In this document: piece by piece, positions 1 to 11,662 of the stretch
Numbering within the stretch: position 1 is the first letter of the stretch
How the letters are laid out: every line of letters starts with the position of its first letter
From: Chrysogorgia sp. JL179-B06
Lineage: Eukaryota; Cnidaria; Anthozoa; Scleralcyonacea; Chrysogorgiidae
Assembly (NCBI GenBank): GCA_035772405.1
Contig: JAYKKM010000492.1
Location: 3,702,501-3,766,500 of the forward strand
Direction: 5' to 3'
DNA length: 64,000 nt
Notes under the pieces: model-generated
The model's database searches: none
The model's input: only the letters and a program-made list of their open reading frames with translations
What the model was told of the DNA's origin: nothing
Translations under genes and position numbers: made by a program

Positions 1-934
1 GAACGAATAAATTTGGTTAGCGAATATAGATGAGTACAAAGTGTTGTGTACATGTCCAAGTAACCCTGTCGGCTGTAGAACAAGCGCGTACTATGTAGAT
101 TCGCCTCGCCATGTACGGTAATTGGGACACTTACAATTTCCCCATGCTCACTGTTGCATGATATCCATGATTTGCCATCAATACTGTAGTTCAGTCTATA
201 TCTTTGTACGAACATTTCTAAACGGTAACCTTGAGTGGCAACTGCTGATATGTTGCGCTTTCGAAGTAAATCAATCTACAAAGGAAGATGGTGACAATAG
301 AGTTTTTCACTACATAAACATAGTGGCAACCAGTACAGAGGAATCAAAATTTTAATGTATAGTTGAGTTACTGTAATTGTACAAATTTCAGCATGATGCA
401 GCCAAACCTTCCTTAGCGACCTCCGTGAACTGCTAAGTAATCTCATTTCAAAATTACAAACATTTTCCAAATCCAGGCACTATACTGTAACCATACTGTA
501 AACTTGTTATATAAGCGGATTAGTCATGTGTACAGTATCTGTACCTCCGTCGTAGTTAAGTTGCATGAAGCATAAGAACTTATTGGTGGTAAACACTGAC
601 ATGACTGACGTGGCTTTTTGAACAAGAAACTTGATTGGTTCTTTTCAGACAGTTTAACCCAATCTATATACAAGAATCCAATGTACTGTAATAACCAATC
701 TATTAAAGTTACATGCATGCGCCCAACCTCGTCCCAGGGTCTTATCTCCGCTAGATAATGCGCCTGGATAACAAATATTAAGCCCTAAGCTCAAATATAT
801 CAATTTCATGTTCTCGTCACGTGGAAAGAGCAATCTACATGTAACTCGTTTGTTGGGTTCACTCGTCAGATTCTGTTCTTCCTTCTCGAAAGCCATATCG
901 AAAGGTGTAAATAGAGAAAACTCGACGAACTAAC
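1..934. other. Intron or unassigned DNA
   Basis: No coding exon could be supported. Short open frames here have no recognisable motif. By position it should hold, or lead to, the next exon of the F5/8C gene that runs leftward out of the window, but no continuation of that domain was seen. Confidence 0.4.
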
Positions 935-1116
935 CTGGAGGTATTGATTCTGGTCTCTGATAACAGCACACCAAGCTCCCCACTGAGTTTTGTTGCCTCT
1001 CTTTGTTTTGTTATTTAAGCGTCCTCGATAAGGATAGTGCTGGCCATACGTGGTAGAACCAGTCACTTGTTCATCTTTTATCCTCCCATCTTCCATACCA
1101 ATTGGAGTGAAACAAT
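935..1116 (-). CDS. F5/8 type C (discoidin) domain exon, opening of a second domain
   Basis: Read on the minus strand, a 182-nt exon lies between an acceptor (TTTTAG at 1117-1122) and a donor (GTTAGT at 934-929). It enters in phase 1 and leaves in phase 0. It encodes an F5/8C start: a first Cys, then PIGMEDGRIKDEQVTGS, then GRLNN, then WGAWCA and a final QYLQ where 'VDLG' normally follows. Known for the family: F5/8C domains are extracellular beta-sandwiches that bind lipids, glycans or receptors. It is on the same strand as the exons at 8383-8587, 17102-17225 and 18333-18411, so it is probably a second F5/8C domain of that secreted protein. The exon that should close the first domain and end in phase 1 was not found, so membership in the same gene is inference. 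The rest of the domain lies beyond the left edge. Confidence 0.8.
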
Positions 1117-1159
1117 CTAAAACCGTAGTAGCTACTACATTAGTACTACTGATTATAGA

Positions 1160-1240
1160 GATGAGCTAATTAATCGGAAACTAATCGGCAAGGCCGATTA
1201 ATCGGCCAATTTAAAATAATCGGTAATCGGCCGATTATTG
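1160..1240. repeat. Repeated palindromic AATCGGCCGATT-like motifs
   Basis: About 80 bases carry four imperfect copies of TAATCGG/CCGATTA in alternating orientation. Such clusters often mark the end of a non-autonomous DNA transposon, but no matching far end was found. Confidence 0.45.
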
Positions 1241-1539
1241 CATAATAATTGACAAAATAGCCGGTGTATTAACTTTTTCGCGAATGACGCGAATCGTGCA
1301 AACAAATGATTGCGATGAAATCTTTAATGGTAAGATGTCAATATTGCATTTTACTTGTTCGATTAACCGAAATAACTGCAGATATTCAATTATATTAATA
1401 ATATATTCGAATTACATGTATATCAATAATATATTCGAGATTTTCAAAATCTCGCTCGACTTCACTACGGGCAAAGTTCACTATCTAAATTATGGAGGAA
1501 CTTGAAGACGTTTTGTCCATAATTTGTTTCGCCTGGATA

Positions 1540-1747
1540 ACCGGCGATCTGAGTCATATTCGTCTATAAATTTGATATGTTCTTCTGTCACTTTTGGCCT
1601 TCGACCACTGCGAGGAGCATCGCTCAATTGAACACTCATTCGATATCGCAAAAGAAAAAGACAGATTGCCGATCTTGAGATTTTAATCTTTACTCCAGAA
1701 GATCTCAAAGAAATACTCTTTTTCTTGCATATAAAAAGCTTTGTCAT
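1540..1747 (-). pseudogene. Degenerate Tc1/mariner-like helix-turn-helix fragment
   Basis: The minus-strand frame reads a degraded paired-type HTH: ISRSAICLFLLRYR, then SDAPRSGRRPKVTEEH, then IKFIDEY. This matches the pattern of a recognition helix, a GRP/R-rich linker and a second HTH start found at the N terminus of Tc1/mariner transposases. No DDE domain follows, so it is a relic. Family assignment rests on pattern only. Confidence 0.4.
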
Positions 1748-1875
1748 CGTAAAATATCTCTTGTATTCAGTAAATATGGCGGAGCGACGATATGAAACAA
1801 GATGACGCTACGAATCGGAAAGTGACGACAATTTCCGGATATGGCCGAACTGATCACGACATGTATAGCCTGAAA

Positions 1876-1960
1876 ACCGGAACGCGTTCCGAACGCAATT
1901 TGGAACGCGTTCCGAACGAATTCTGGAACGCGTTCGGAACGCGTTCAGAACGCGTTTTTG
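1876..1960. repeat. Array of GGAACGCGTTC palindromes
   Basis: About five copies of a self-complementary unit close to GGAACGCGTTCC are spaced by short A/T-rich linkers. The block is CpG-rich in an AT-rich setting. No gene is adjacent. Confidence 0.7.
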
Positions 1961-3171
1961 GTTAGGTTATTTCTGAGCAGTACTGTACATTGTAAATCTA
2001 CTGCTAAAACTAATGTTCCTTTGGGCATGCTACAAATATATCGTATTAATATTGGACAAAAGATTTCTGCTAATTTATCAAAGAAAGTAATTAGTAACTC
2101 GCTCTCATTTTCTATGAGCGATATAGTCAAGTCACTGTTACTGCCGATTACGTAGTCAATCCGCTGCACAGTATTTTAATTAGAATACTAGTATAACGTT
2201 CTCCTAATACCGTATACCCTCACTAAAGTAACGACCCTCTGAAAGTAGACATCCCCGTAAATAAAGATACATGGAAAGTTTGCTAATACTGTAGATCCCA
2301 GAAAATTGCGAGTCCCTAAAGTAATGACATGCACAAGCAAGTATTACGAAGTGGTTAACTTTCTGTGTTGTAACAAGCGACAAAGCAAAGCCATTATACG
2401 TTCGGGTGCCAAGCTACTTTATCGATCTTCTTTCCAAGAATTTACACGCCCTTGGGTTGATGGCAGATCACGGTTTCGTTTAGTAGGCAGGAGGTTGTCC
2501 TACCCATTCATTTATAGTAAACAAAACCAGTCGATCGCCAATACGGTTAGCTTTTCAGCAAGAAACAGCATTTTATTATTATAAAACTACGTTAATACTG
2601 TAGCATAAAATGACACGAAATAAGAGGGAGGTTTATTAACTAATACACCTCATTTTATGCTGCATTTCTAAATTCTTGTTAATATGATATTTGCCGAAAT
2701 TTGTGCATGTACAGGTAATATACTAAATTATTGGCAAGAACTAAGTACTTTTTTCTTGCAATTTTCGTACTTTGTTTTCGGTCATTTCTACATCATATGC
2801 CGAACTTCAGTACAACACTGAAAAGATTTGAAATTAATTTCACCATTAATGCTACAGTATACCTCCGCAGAAGTGGAACCAGGACAGTGGTATCAGAACT
2901 AATAGACATTATTATTTATTTAAAACGTGATCGCTGATTGGCTAACAGCCAACGGTGAAATCGTCATATCAACTCATTGCCCTACCAAATATGGAATTGT
3001 GACATCAATGGTGCAATATGACAAAAGATTATTGCACGATTGACGTCACCTGGTACAATATGAAAAACTAATATTGCACGCTATCACGTTTTTCCAACGA
3101 CGCAGTTGTTAAATAGTTGATAAAGTTAATATTTTAAATAAATAATAAAACAATTATTTAATTCGGTTTTC
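1961..3171. other. Intron or unassigned DNA
   Basis: AT-rich sequence with no supported exon or bounded transposon. Poorly conserved repeats of TGCAATAT/ATATTGCAC type occur near 3010-3080. It would lie inside the F5/8C gene if the exon at 935-1116 belongs to it. Confidence 0.35.
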
Positions 3172-3275
3172 GCATGATATGAAGAATTATCAAGGCCTCA
3201 GTTTGTGTTATCCGCCTCAGCCTTCGGCTTCAGTAGATAATACAAACTTCGGCCTTGATAATTCTTCATATCATG
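3172..3275. repeat. 104-bp hairpin (palindromic repeat)
   Basis: Starts GCATGATATGAAGAATTATC and ends with its reverse complement. The arms meet at a GCCTTCGGC-type centre with a few mismatches. It is probably a miniature foldback element. Confidence 0.75.
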
Positions 3276-4838
3276 CTCAACCTCATTCAATAATTGATCA
3301 TTATCTCGTGGGTATTAAGTATATTAATGCAGTCTATAACGATACTGTGAGAAACAATGCCAATGACGAAACCCATACCTTCTTTTGGGGTGCATCCATA
3401 AAACGCAACGCGCAAACAAAAATCATCCGCCGTCGGAGACCATGTTCGTGGATTAATCCTTATGAACCGCGTCGTTATGGGATAACGAATGTAAGTCTTC
3501 TTATCGTTAATACCCGTTTGGCCAGCGAGTATCTAAAACAGAGGTGTGGATAAACATGATTGTTCTTGGATTTCAGATGAAACTAGAGCTTATGGTAGAC
3601 CACGCAAATATACAAATCAAATACTCTAAAAGGTTGGTATACTGCCGAAGTAGTGTGTAGGAGGTCTAACGTTTCGAGCAAAGTACAGAGAAACCACGAC
3701 AATATTAACGGTACTAACACCACCCCGCTAATTACGATCATGTTTTTGGCTCGTTTTTGTGGGTACCGCGGTCAGCGGTACCCATATAGTCATGGCGTTG
3801 AGGTGGCTAGGTAAGGGTTCAACATCGAAATTACGACTGCGCAACTCAGATGCTAATTCGGAATTCGTCGGAAAATGTCGTCTCCATCGTTAGGGCATAA
3901 ATATCGATCATCGATTCTTGTGTGTACAAACTACGGTAGAAAATCTCGAAAAACCTTAACTTGTCGACAAGTACAACGTACAAATCTTCGTGGTGTCGTC
4001 TGATCGAGTGCGTTACGGTTTTTGGCTTAATAATTCCCGGCGTGTCTTCTGTCAATTCTGATCGAGACTGTGCGTTTTTGGCTTTTCGGAGAAGTTTTCG
4101 ACAATCCTCAAAACGTCTTGTCTTTCTTGAACTTGTGTAGTTTACATTAAAGGTAAGTTGTATCTTTCTCGTTTTCAGGTATTTCTGTAGGTATTTCTTT
4201 GATCATAAATTGATGTGCTTTAGCTTCGCTCCTGACTGAGTAGCTATGTTTATACTGTATGTGGCTGTTTTTGTTTTATATTTATTCGTCAAATTCAAAT
4301 GTTGTACAGTATATCCATCTGTTTCAGGTGAGGAAGTCAGTCTAAATTAAGCGATAATGCTGGTAAACAGTGTGTAGCAAAGTCATTGATCGTTAAATAC
4401 ATTACCGGTAAACATATTTATAATTGGAATTCGTCTGGCTTGAACAATATCTTGTTTCATGTGAAATATTGTTTGGATGGTTGCAATTAAAGGTTCAGTA
4501 AATAAAGATTTTTTGTTGTTAACTATGCTGCTGGCCCTTATGTTTGTCTAAAAATGCATTTACAAACTTTTGTTTTGGTTTAGCAACCAACTATGAATGT
4601 TGCTTTATGAACTATTGATTGTTTCAGTGTTGACAATGTCAGACAATTATTTCAAGATGGTCAAAAAAGCTCCCAAGTAATAATTTGTGCCAAGATTATG
4701 AACATCATTAAGATGATTTCAGTATTATAGAATGGTTCTTCTCTGCAGTAATTGTATTCAAGTTTCTGTGAAAATGTTTTTTGTTGTTGACAGATGTTCC
4801 TAACGTTGTATTATAAATGAGAAAACTTGTGTCTTTTA
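3276..4838. other. Intron or unassigned DNA
   Basis: No supported coding exon or bounded element. A GGTAAGT donor-like site on the plus strand near 4151 follows a GC-richer stretch (3730-4140). This could be an untranslated first exon, but nothing confirms it. Confidence 0.3.
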
Positions 4839-5329
4839 ATGCATGGATCAATTCTTCCTGTAATCATCCCCCGGGCAATACCCCGGGGATTTGTATTTAT
4901 TATCAAAGCTCATTGCAAATTCCCCACCCCTGGGACTTTGAAATTTGACAATTCCCCTGGCACCTTGGGGCAGCCGTAAACAATGCAAAAACACATGAGT
5001 TTTAACATCAAATAAATGTATAATTAGACAAATTTTAATATCAAATGTAATTTTAAGCATTTCTGCTACTGCTTCCTTTGAGCTCTAGTTCTTTTCGCTT
5101 TTTCAGCCCCCCCCCCCCCCCCCCCCTAGTACGTCGATTTTCTCCAACTTTTTTTCGTCGCTATTTTGAATATGAATACTTTACTTTAGTTACCAGACTT
5201 CCAAGGGCTTGGCCCTTTCCCCGCCCTATACCCGGGCAAAAAATAATAAAACAGTTCCCCTCCCTCTGCATTGTCCCCGGGGTTGCCGGGGGGGGGGGGG
5301 ATGGTTACAGGAAGAATTGATCCATGCAT
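4839..5329. mobile_element. Non-autonomous element with C/G-rich terminal inverted repeats
   Basis: The left end (ATGCATGGATCAATTCTTCC, 4839-4858) is repeated inverted at 5310-5329. Both ends then enter CCCCGGG-rich stretches. The roughly 490-bp interior includes an 18-base C run (5107-5126) and has no transposase ORF. The boundaries come from the inverted repeat alone. Confidence 0.7.
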
Positions 5330-5539
5330 CACCTGTGGTGAATCATTAACCGATGAATTATCCATGACATGTAATAATGGTAATGTTTTTTTGTATTAAA
5401 AATGGATTTTACAAATGTATTAATTCTCTGCTGATTTAGTTAATTCTGCTGTTAGCTTACAAACAACAATAATGCAAAATAGCTTTTACACAACTATCGT
5501 ATCTTATGCCATATTCGAGTTATTACGTACATTTCATGT

Positions 5540-6122
5540 AACTTGAGCTGTGATGTCACAAGATGGACAACAGCATTACATCAAAACTCAAAATCAGGCA
5601 TATCTTCGGATTGGTTTGACTAAACTGGCTCAAACCAAATACCAAACCAAATAAAATAAAATAAACCAAAATAAACCAAACCATGCAGACTTACTGAGTC
5701 AACAAGACTCTGCATTGAGATTGTTGTTATTAGGTTCCCATGGTAACATATTTTGTTCCCAGGCCACTACTTTGTATAGAAACAAAGTTTTCTACTTTTT
5801 GTTGTTGCAGTTACTGTTTTATTGTTTTAAACAGTATTGTTACATTGGAAATCATGAGAAAAGGATATCAACTTCCTAAAACTAAATAAGTTGCTGTAAA
5901 TGTGGTTGAAAACAAAGAATTGTTATAAAGGAAGAGAGTAATCTGGAAACTAATCCGTTACCATAGCAACCACATTAGAACCATTACAATGTTTAGTTTT
6001 CTTGATTGAGTAAGTCAGGAAGGTTTGAATCTATTTAGTTGAACCAGTCTGAAGATATGCCTGATTTTCAGTTTTGTTTTTATAATGCTGTGTCCATATT
6101 GTGACGTCACAGATCAAATTAT
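5540..6122. mobile_element. Non-autonomous element with long inverted repeats
   Basis: About 70 bases near 5550-5620 (TGATGTCACAAGATGGACA, then AATCAGGCATATCTTCGGA) recur inverted at 6044-6110. The interior holds AAATAAACC-type simple repeats and no ORF. The exact ends and target duplication were not resolved. Confidence 0.6.
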
Positions 6123-6830
6123 ATAAAGCGTATAATTAAACATAAAAAGCCATTTTTCATTATTTTAAGTGTTCTTTCAAATACAATAAAAAAAAACTGG
6201 AGCGAATTTTCATTTCATAGACACTTTAAAGGCACCACATCAATATAATGATGAAGAGCCTCCATGGCAGTGATTCCATAGTGGAGATATTTGCCCCAGT
6301 CTAAACGAATAATACTAATATTTCAGTTAGTATTACAGATTCGGATATTTCAGTTTTGGTCACACCCCAATCCCATGCAAATTACTCATTGACAAGGCTG
6401 ACCCATTAATGTTCTATGCGGTACCCACATGTTCGCATTGCGGACCTATTTTTATGAGGTCGTAGATCAGACGGGGTTCTATTGTACTCGATTTGTATTT
6501 CTATACTGCCTACGCAGCACAACACATTTATATAACTCATTTGGATCTTTTACCGCTGCGACCTCGTGCCCAATCTCAAGAGGTTTTGTCAGACTCGGTT
6601 TTCATTTCACTTTACGTATTTGTATTAACGTATTTGAATTTCTACACTATACATGTAGGCCAACTCTTCCACAAACATTCAAGAAAATCCGTCCAGTACT
6701 TTTTGAGATAGCGCATGCCGCCGAACCGCCTAGATGTCTCGGCCTTTACGGCCCTCGATTCTTGGGCCTTCTGCCCTCGCCCCTATATTTAAACTGTTCC
6801 GCCGCCCTCCGTAAGTGTTCCCATATACTC

Positions 6831-6964
6831 CGTCAGCTTGCAATTCAGTTCATTTTCCCATTTCTTCACAGTTTTGAAGTTTGCTTCAAAAAACATCATG
6901 GTAAAGCTGAAGCAAACATCAAAACTGTGCAGAAATGGGAAAATGAACTGAATTGCGCTGACTG
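6831..6964. repeat. Hairpin-forming miniature inverted repeat
   Basis: Two arms of about 60 bases, starting CAGCTTGCAATTCAGTTCA, meet near 6898. An open frame spans it on each strand only because the arms are complementary. Confidence 0.7.
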
Positions 6965-7826
6965 GGTATATTTTATAAGCTGGTAGACTCATAGTTATAA
7001 TTACACATGCTTTCATATGTGCACAGCTTTTCTTATTGATTATTATGGATGTTTTAATCGTTTTTAATAAAATCTTCCTATAATGTATATTAATCTTGTT
7101 TCACAAATGTACTCTTAATTCACCCTTGAAGTCCTGAATATTAGTTTTTGGGCCTAATTTGCCATCCTATATAGTTATGCCATTAAGACACGCGTGTCTC
7201 TCGCGAATGTACTTACTTATACATTATGAATATAAGGCTGGGCTCAATCGTGGGGGCGATGCCCCACACTTTAGGTTTCGTGGGGGCGGCTGCCCCACGC
7301 TTCCGCCGCCCTTGAACTCTTAAGCCCAGTACAATTTTCCGTTGACAAGTTCTTTGTTAGTTTTACTTGCTCGTCTGTACGACGAACAATTGTTTTCAGC
7401 TTGCACTAGTTTTCTTGGTATGTTTTAACTGCACAGTGAACAGTGAAATAGATTTTCTTATACAGCAATACTCGCGAATGAACCTGTGCTCGCTGACCTA
7501 CCACGTTTATTTCTTATCAAGCTTTCCTTGACGACCGTACACAAGTTTCCCTTGCTCAAAGGCTGGCCATGCAGGTTGGTTCTTGTCAATGAAAGACTTG
7601 TCAAGGAAAACTACAGAGGCGTTGGAAGCAGGGGCACCCCCAAATTTTAAAGAACGCGAGATTTCACAAACAGGTGTAGCCTGAATAGCCTGAAGTGTTA
7701 GCCAACCCCTAAACAATCTCAAGATCTGGGAACGAGATTGACCCCTAAACCCTTGCCACGCGAGTGTTAGATTGGCCCAGACCCTTCTGTCACTACATGT
7801 AGGCGCAAAAACTACGCTCGCTGTAG

Positions 7827-8040
7827 AATAGACCGATTGCAAATATGGCGGCGATGTCATGAAAACGAGGCTTTTCGGTGGTTACCGTTGCTAGGGCCCG
7901 AATCATGTTAGTTGATTGGATCACAATTGTTGGACCAAAAACAACAGCCAATCAATCAACGTGATTCGGGTCCTAGCGACGGTAACCACCGAAAAGCCTC
8001 GTTTTCATGACATCGCCGCCATATTTGCAATCGGTCTATT
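7827..8040. mobile_element. Palindromic MITE, about 214 bp
   Basis: Starts AATAGACCGATTGCAAATAT and ends with its reverse complement. The arms are about 85 bases with very few mismatches around a short AT-rich centre. It is a typical foldback miniature element with no ORF. Confidence 0.85.
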
Positions 8041-8162
8041 ATGTAGATGAAAAAAATTAGCTCAAATTGCTGCAAATTGTCTTTCTAAGGTTCTAGATTT
8101 CAACATTTTCGGGGGGACGACCCCCTAAAATGCGGTCACTGATTACCTGCTTGTCGACTTCA

Positions 8163-8220
8163 GCCACCCCCTCCCCCCCCCCACACACACACACACACAC
8201 ACACATACACACACACACTT
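8163..8220. repeat. C-run followed by (CA)n microsatellite
   Basis: A cytosine-rich run and about 20 CA dinucleotides lie just downstream (in gene orientation) of the F5/8C exon at 8383-8587. Confidence 0.9.
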
Positions 8221-8382
8221 TAAGTCCGTTGCTACGCCTCTGTGTGCGATAAAAAACCGGAAAATCATCAAAAATCATGAACTGTTTTTCAAGACAATTT
8301 TGAGTGAAAATATAAATTCCAAGCGTGCCCTGACCACTAGAGTACACAATCTTAACATAACCGAAACATCCCTCACACTTAC

Positions 8383-8587
8383 TTGAACCTTTGTGTCTAT
8401 AGTGTAGTTAAACCAATGTTTCCCATCATAGCTATACAGGAGAGCATAACTCGCAACATATAAATAAGGATCATCTGGATCCCCTTGGATGGTAACAGCT
8501 GTTACTGTTCTTGTTTCATTAAAATCGACTTGTAGCCACTGGTTATCATTAGATTTCGCAGGACACCATGAACCAAATTTTGATCTT
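8383..8587 (-). CDS. F5/8 type C domain exon (central part of the first domain)
   Basis: A 205-nt exon on the minus strand, with acceptor ATTAG (8588-8589) and strong donor GTAAGT (8382-8377). It reads RSKFGSWCPAKSNDNQWLQV, then DFNETRTVTAVTIQG, then YDGKHWFNYT. These are the F5/8C core landmarks: the G-W-C tract, 'QWLQVDF', 'VTAVTIQG' and the 'SYDGKHW' strand. It enters in phase 2, exactly matching the phase-2 end of the exon at 17102-17225, so the two halves join as NVKNG-RSKFG. It leaves in phase 0. The 8.5-kb intron between them is filled with repeats. The exon for the end of this domain (normally ending in GC) was not found. Confidence 0.88.
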
Positions 8588-8877
8588 CTAATCAACATAA
8601 AAATCAAATAGAGTTAAACAATATTAAATTGGAATATTAAATAAATCATAAAATCTTACAATATTGAATAACAATATAAAATAACATTCATATGCCATTC
8701 ATGAACATTGAGCAGAATTTGTGATTGATGGCAACATTAATAAATTCCATTTTTATTATTAAATTTATAAATTTCATGTTTTTTGGAAAATATTTTCACG
8801 TGTTTCGATTGAGTTACATGTATAGCAGTGAGTTCGCAGTGTGATCCAACTGTTCCAACAATGAGCTTGTTTCACCC

Positions 8878-9321
8878 TTGATCGTCCAGGTTGTTGTAGT
8901 AATATATGAAACACGAGGAAGAGTGTTTCATCAGGATATCCAAACACCGAGACGTGTGTTGAAAACCGAGGCGAAGCCGAGGTTTTTTAACAAACTTCGA
9001 GGTGTTTGGATATCCTGATGAAACACTCTTCCGAGTGTTTCATATTACATCTCAAACAAATCAGTATTTTAAGAGAAAATCGAGGTGAAAGTTGGCTTAA
9101 TTTATGTAATTTCTTCCTCCGATATCGGAACCACCGTCTCGGTGCTGATTTCCTTTGTTTTCGACTCATGAATTATTAATGAGTTTGAGATGTCTTAAGA
9201 AAGACTGTTGTTGGTGACTGATGTTTCATCATTCTGAAGATGACCGCCGCTGAGGCCGTCGAAACGTCAGTCACCAACAACAACAGTCTTTCTCAAGACT
9301 ACAACAACCTGGACGATCAAC
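8878..9321. mobile_element. Foldback/MITE with internal hairpin and hammerhead-like motif
   Basis: The outer inverted ends are GATCGTCCAGGTTGTTGTAG (left) and its complement at about 9297-9319. Inside is a strong hairpin (8906-9040) whose arms read ATGAAACAC and GTGTTTGGATATCCTGATGA. The right part holds CTGAAGA (9234-9240), an imperfect stem, then GAAACGTC (9261-9268), resembling the hammerhead variants of Penelope-like elements. No ORF is present. Confidence 0.65.
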
Positions 9322-9911
9322 TTCACACATCTAATGATACTCATAGGTTCAAACCATTTACTTTAATATAATGGAGGTCAATCAAGCGAATATGTTTTGG
9401 CCTCAAAGTGATCTTAACCAATCGCAGTAACGCAGTTGTCAGGGTCACGCGAGGTGCAAGGGGTTGAAACACCCATTGCGTTTACATATTTTCTGGTATT
9501 AAGACACAGGGCTACGCTCAAGGTTCGAACTACAGTGGGTTATAGTGTTGAACAAGTGCACATACTATGCACTAGTTGTTATATCACCAAGTATATTTTA
9601 TTAAATTGGCTACATTTACCTCCTGCAGTCAATGGTCAAATTCTTAAGGAATTGGTGGGAATACTACCTGTAAAGTACTTAACAGGTATCTGTGCAGTAA
9701 TAATTACAGTAAATAACATTATTTGGTTGAAATGATGCACTTTTGCTACCGGTAATCTCATCTTAGTGAATCAGTGGTTATTAACTTATCTTCACTAGGT
9801 AACCTGCAATATTGTTCCTAATGTTTTGAACAATCTACTGTAGTAATCTGTTTCATTCCGTTCATTCTGCGTTTAACATTCTATGCTACTGTAACAAGAT
9901 TAAGTCATACT

Positions 9912-11038
9912 GTTAAAGTGACCCTGCGACGAAATATCACATTACGTTTCCTGGTATTTTTTGTTACAGAACATCATTTTAGGTTAATAAATGTTCGTAT
10001 TTGCCAAAAAATGAACAACAAACATTCTATCACAAGAAATTTAACCTCCAAAGTCGCCCAAATTTTGTCCGCCATCGCTGAAAACTTGTTCCAGACGAGC
10101 CCGCGATTGTGACGTCAGAGACTAAACACGTGACAAACTATATGGAAATTATACGACAAGTTTCAATAGAAAGTTTTTTTGTTCATACACAACTAGTCAC
10201 GTGTTGAGTCTTTGACGTCACTCCTCTAATCGCAACCTAACCGTTCGGAACATGTTCAAGTAATGGCGGCCGTATAATGATGTAAGAACCATAGAGATCA
10301 TAAATAAAACTAGAGGGGGCACTTTGAGGAAAATCGGGTAGCCAATTGGGCGCCGCCATTGCTCAGTTGGCGGCACAATAACTCACCCGGATGTACAATT
10401 ACCAGCTCCCAGACCTCTGCCTAGACCACAAGTAGGAGGAGAATTTTAATGTTTTTAACATTACGTCTGACGTCTATAACTGAACAGACAACGGCAAAAT
10501 GGAATCAATTTGTTTTATACAATAAAAATTGGAAACAAACCATTCAAAAGCTTATTAGGGCCTATTAGCTCTTTGGCGATTTCTGGGGCATGAAAAAAGA
10601 TAAAAGCAGTCGGCTGAGGTGATCTGGCGTGAGCTGACGTGAGCCGTTTGAGCAGTCTACAAACGAGCATGAATTTACCATGGCTGGTTTGATTTCCGAA
10701 AAAAGGTGTATTAGCACATGAGCAGTTTCAACACAACTTGCAAAAAACCTCGAAAAAACAACACGGTTTTCGTTTTCTACATGTCAAAAGACATGAAAAA
10801 CAACGAGCGACCTTTGACCTCACGACAAATCACCAGGTATTTTTTACATCCGGGTGTGCTATCTTGCCGCCAATTTGTCCAAGATGGCGGCGTTCAATTG
10901 GTTACCCGGGATTTACTGAAATGAAGATTGGATGCCCCCTCTAGTTTTATTTATGATCTCTATGGTAAGAACACCATGTTCTTTACAAATATGCAAAAAT
11001 TCGGGATACCAAAAATTTGATTACAGGGGCACTTTAAC
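9912..11038. mobile_element. Dispersed MITE with GTTAAAGTG termini, interrupted by a second MITE
   Basis: Begins GTTAAAGTGACCCTGCGACG and ends GGGGCACTTTAAC, an inverted pair at the tips. A related copy lies inverted at about 30788-31154: its CGACGAAATATCACATTACG tract and its GGGATACCAAAAATTT tract both match. Removing the nested 677-bp insertion leaves about 440 bp. No ORF. Confidence 0.75.
10289..10965. mobile_element. Nested MITE with TAAGAA target duplication
   Basis: Terminal inverted repeats start CCATAGAGATCATAAATAAA and are complementary at 10934-10965. The hexamer TAAGAA flanks both sides (10283-10288 and 10966-10971), consistent with a duplicated insertion target. It sits inside the element at 9912-11038 and so inserted later. 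No transposase ORF. Confidence 0.85.
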
Positions 11039-11178
11039 AAAACATTTTAGCCAAGAAACATGACAAATAAAATTCATATATACAGCTGTAGTGAAATTAA
11101 TTTTCTTGTGCACCAGATAAATGAAATCATGAATACACTAGAAATACGTATCCGCAATAGCCCATCGTTGGCCTGACA

Positions 11179-11202
11179 TCCCCCCCCCCCCCCCCCCCCC
11201 CT
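11179..11202. repeat. Cytosine homopolymer tract
   Basis: An uninterrupted run of over 20 C residues, one of several C/G runs in the window. Confidence 0.9.
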
Positions 11203-11662
11203 AGAGTTTCATCCTAATCCCCTGCGGGATTTTCCCCATCCATCTGCGCTCCCCGCCGGAGCCATGGTCCTGGCCCATGCAGACCTCGCACGCCGTGATA
11301 TTTGTAGATCATAAATTGCAAAAGGTCGTTTCGTCATAGATTTTGAACGTTATCTCAATCAATATTTAACCGATTTCAATTCTAAAAACAGATTTGGAAT
11401 TATCGAGTCTAAATACATAACATCCGTGCCCATTACATTGCGCAAACGTGTATACCTTTCGTAAAAAAACTGTTTATGTTCTTCGTCAGATGACAAATCA
11501 CTTGTCTGGCAATTGCCCAAATATTGTCCGAATCAAACGGATCATCCAAAATACTTTTTGCTTCCTTATAATTAAGGAGTTTTTGGTCCTACCAAAAATA
11601 ATATGTAGATTGTAGCTCTTTCACTTCGGGTGTCTTGTGGTAGTGGGCGTTGCATTATCGTT

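Noticed and set aside
3179..3553. 124-codon plus-strand frame
   Set aside because: Its first third is the hairpin at 3172-3275; no motif in the rest.
4151..4156. Donor-like GGTAAGT as the end of a first exon
   Set aside because: No coding or transcript evidence; isolated donor-like strings are common.
6429..6986. 185-codon plus-strand frame
   Set aside because: It runs into a foldback repeat and shows low-complexity, non-domain sequence.
7507..7860. 117-codon minus-strand frame
   Set aside because: No recognised domain, and its start lies inside a palindromic MITE. Probably repeat-derived; not reported as a gene.
1117..8382. Search for the exon closing the first F5/8C domain
   Set aside because: No segment with the expected R-x-I-R...W...GC pattern and splice sites was found; left as a gap rather than guessed.
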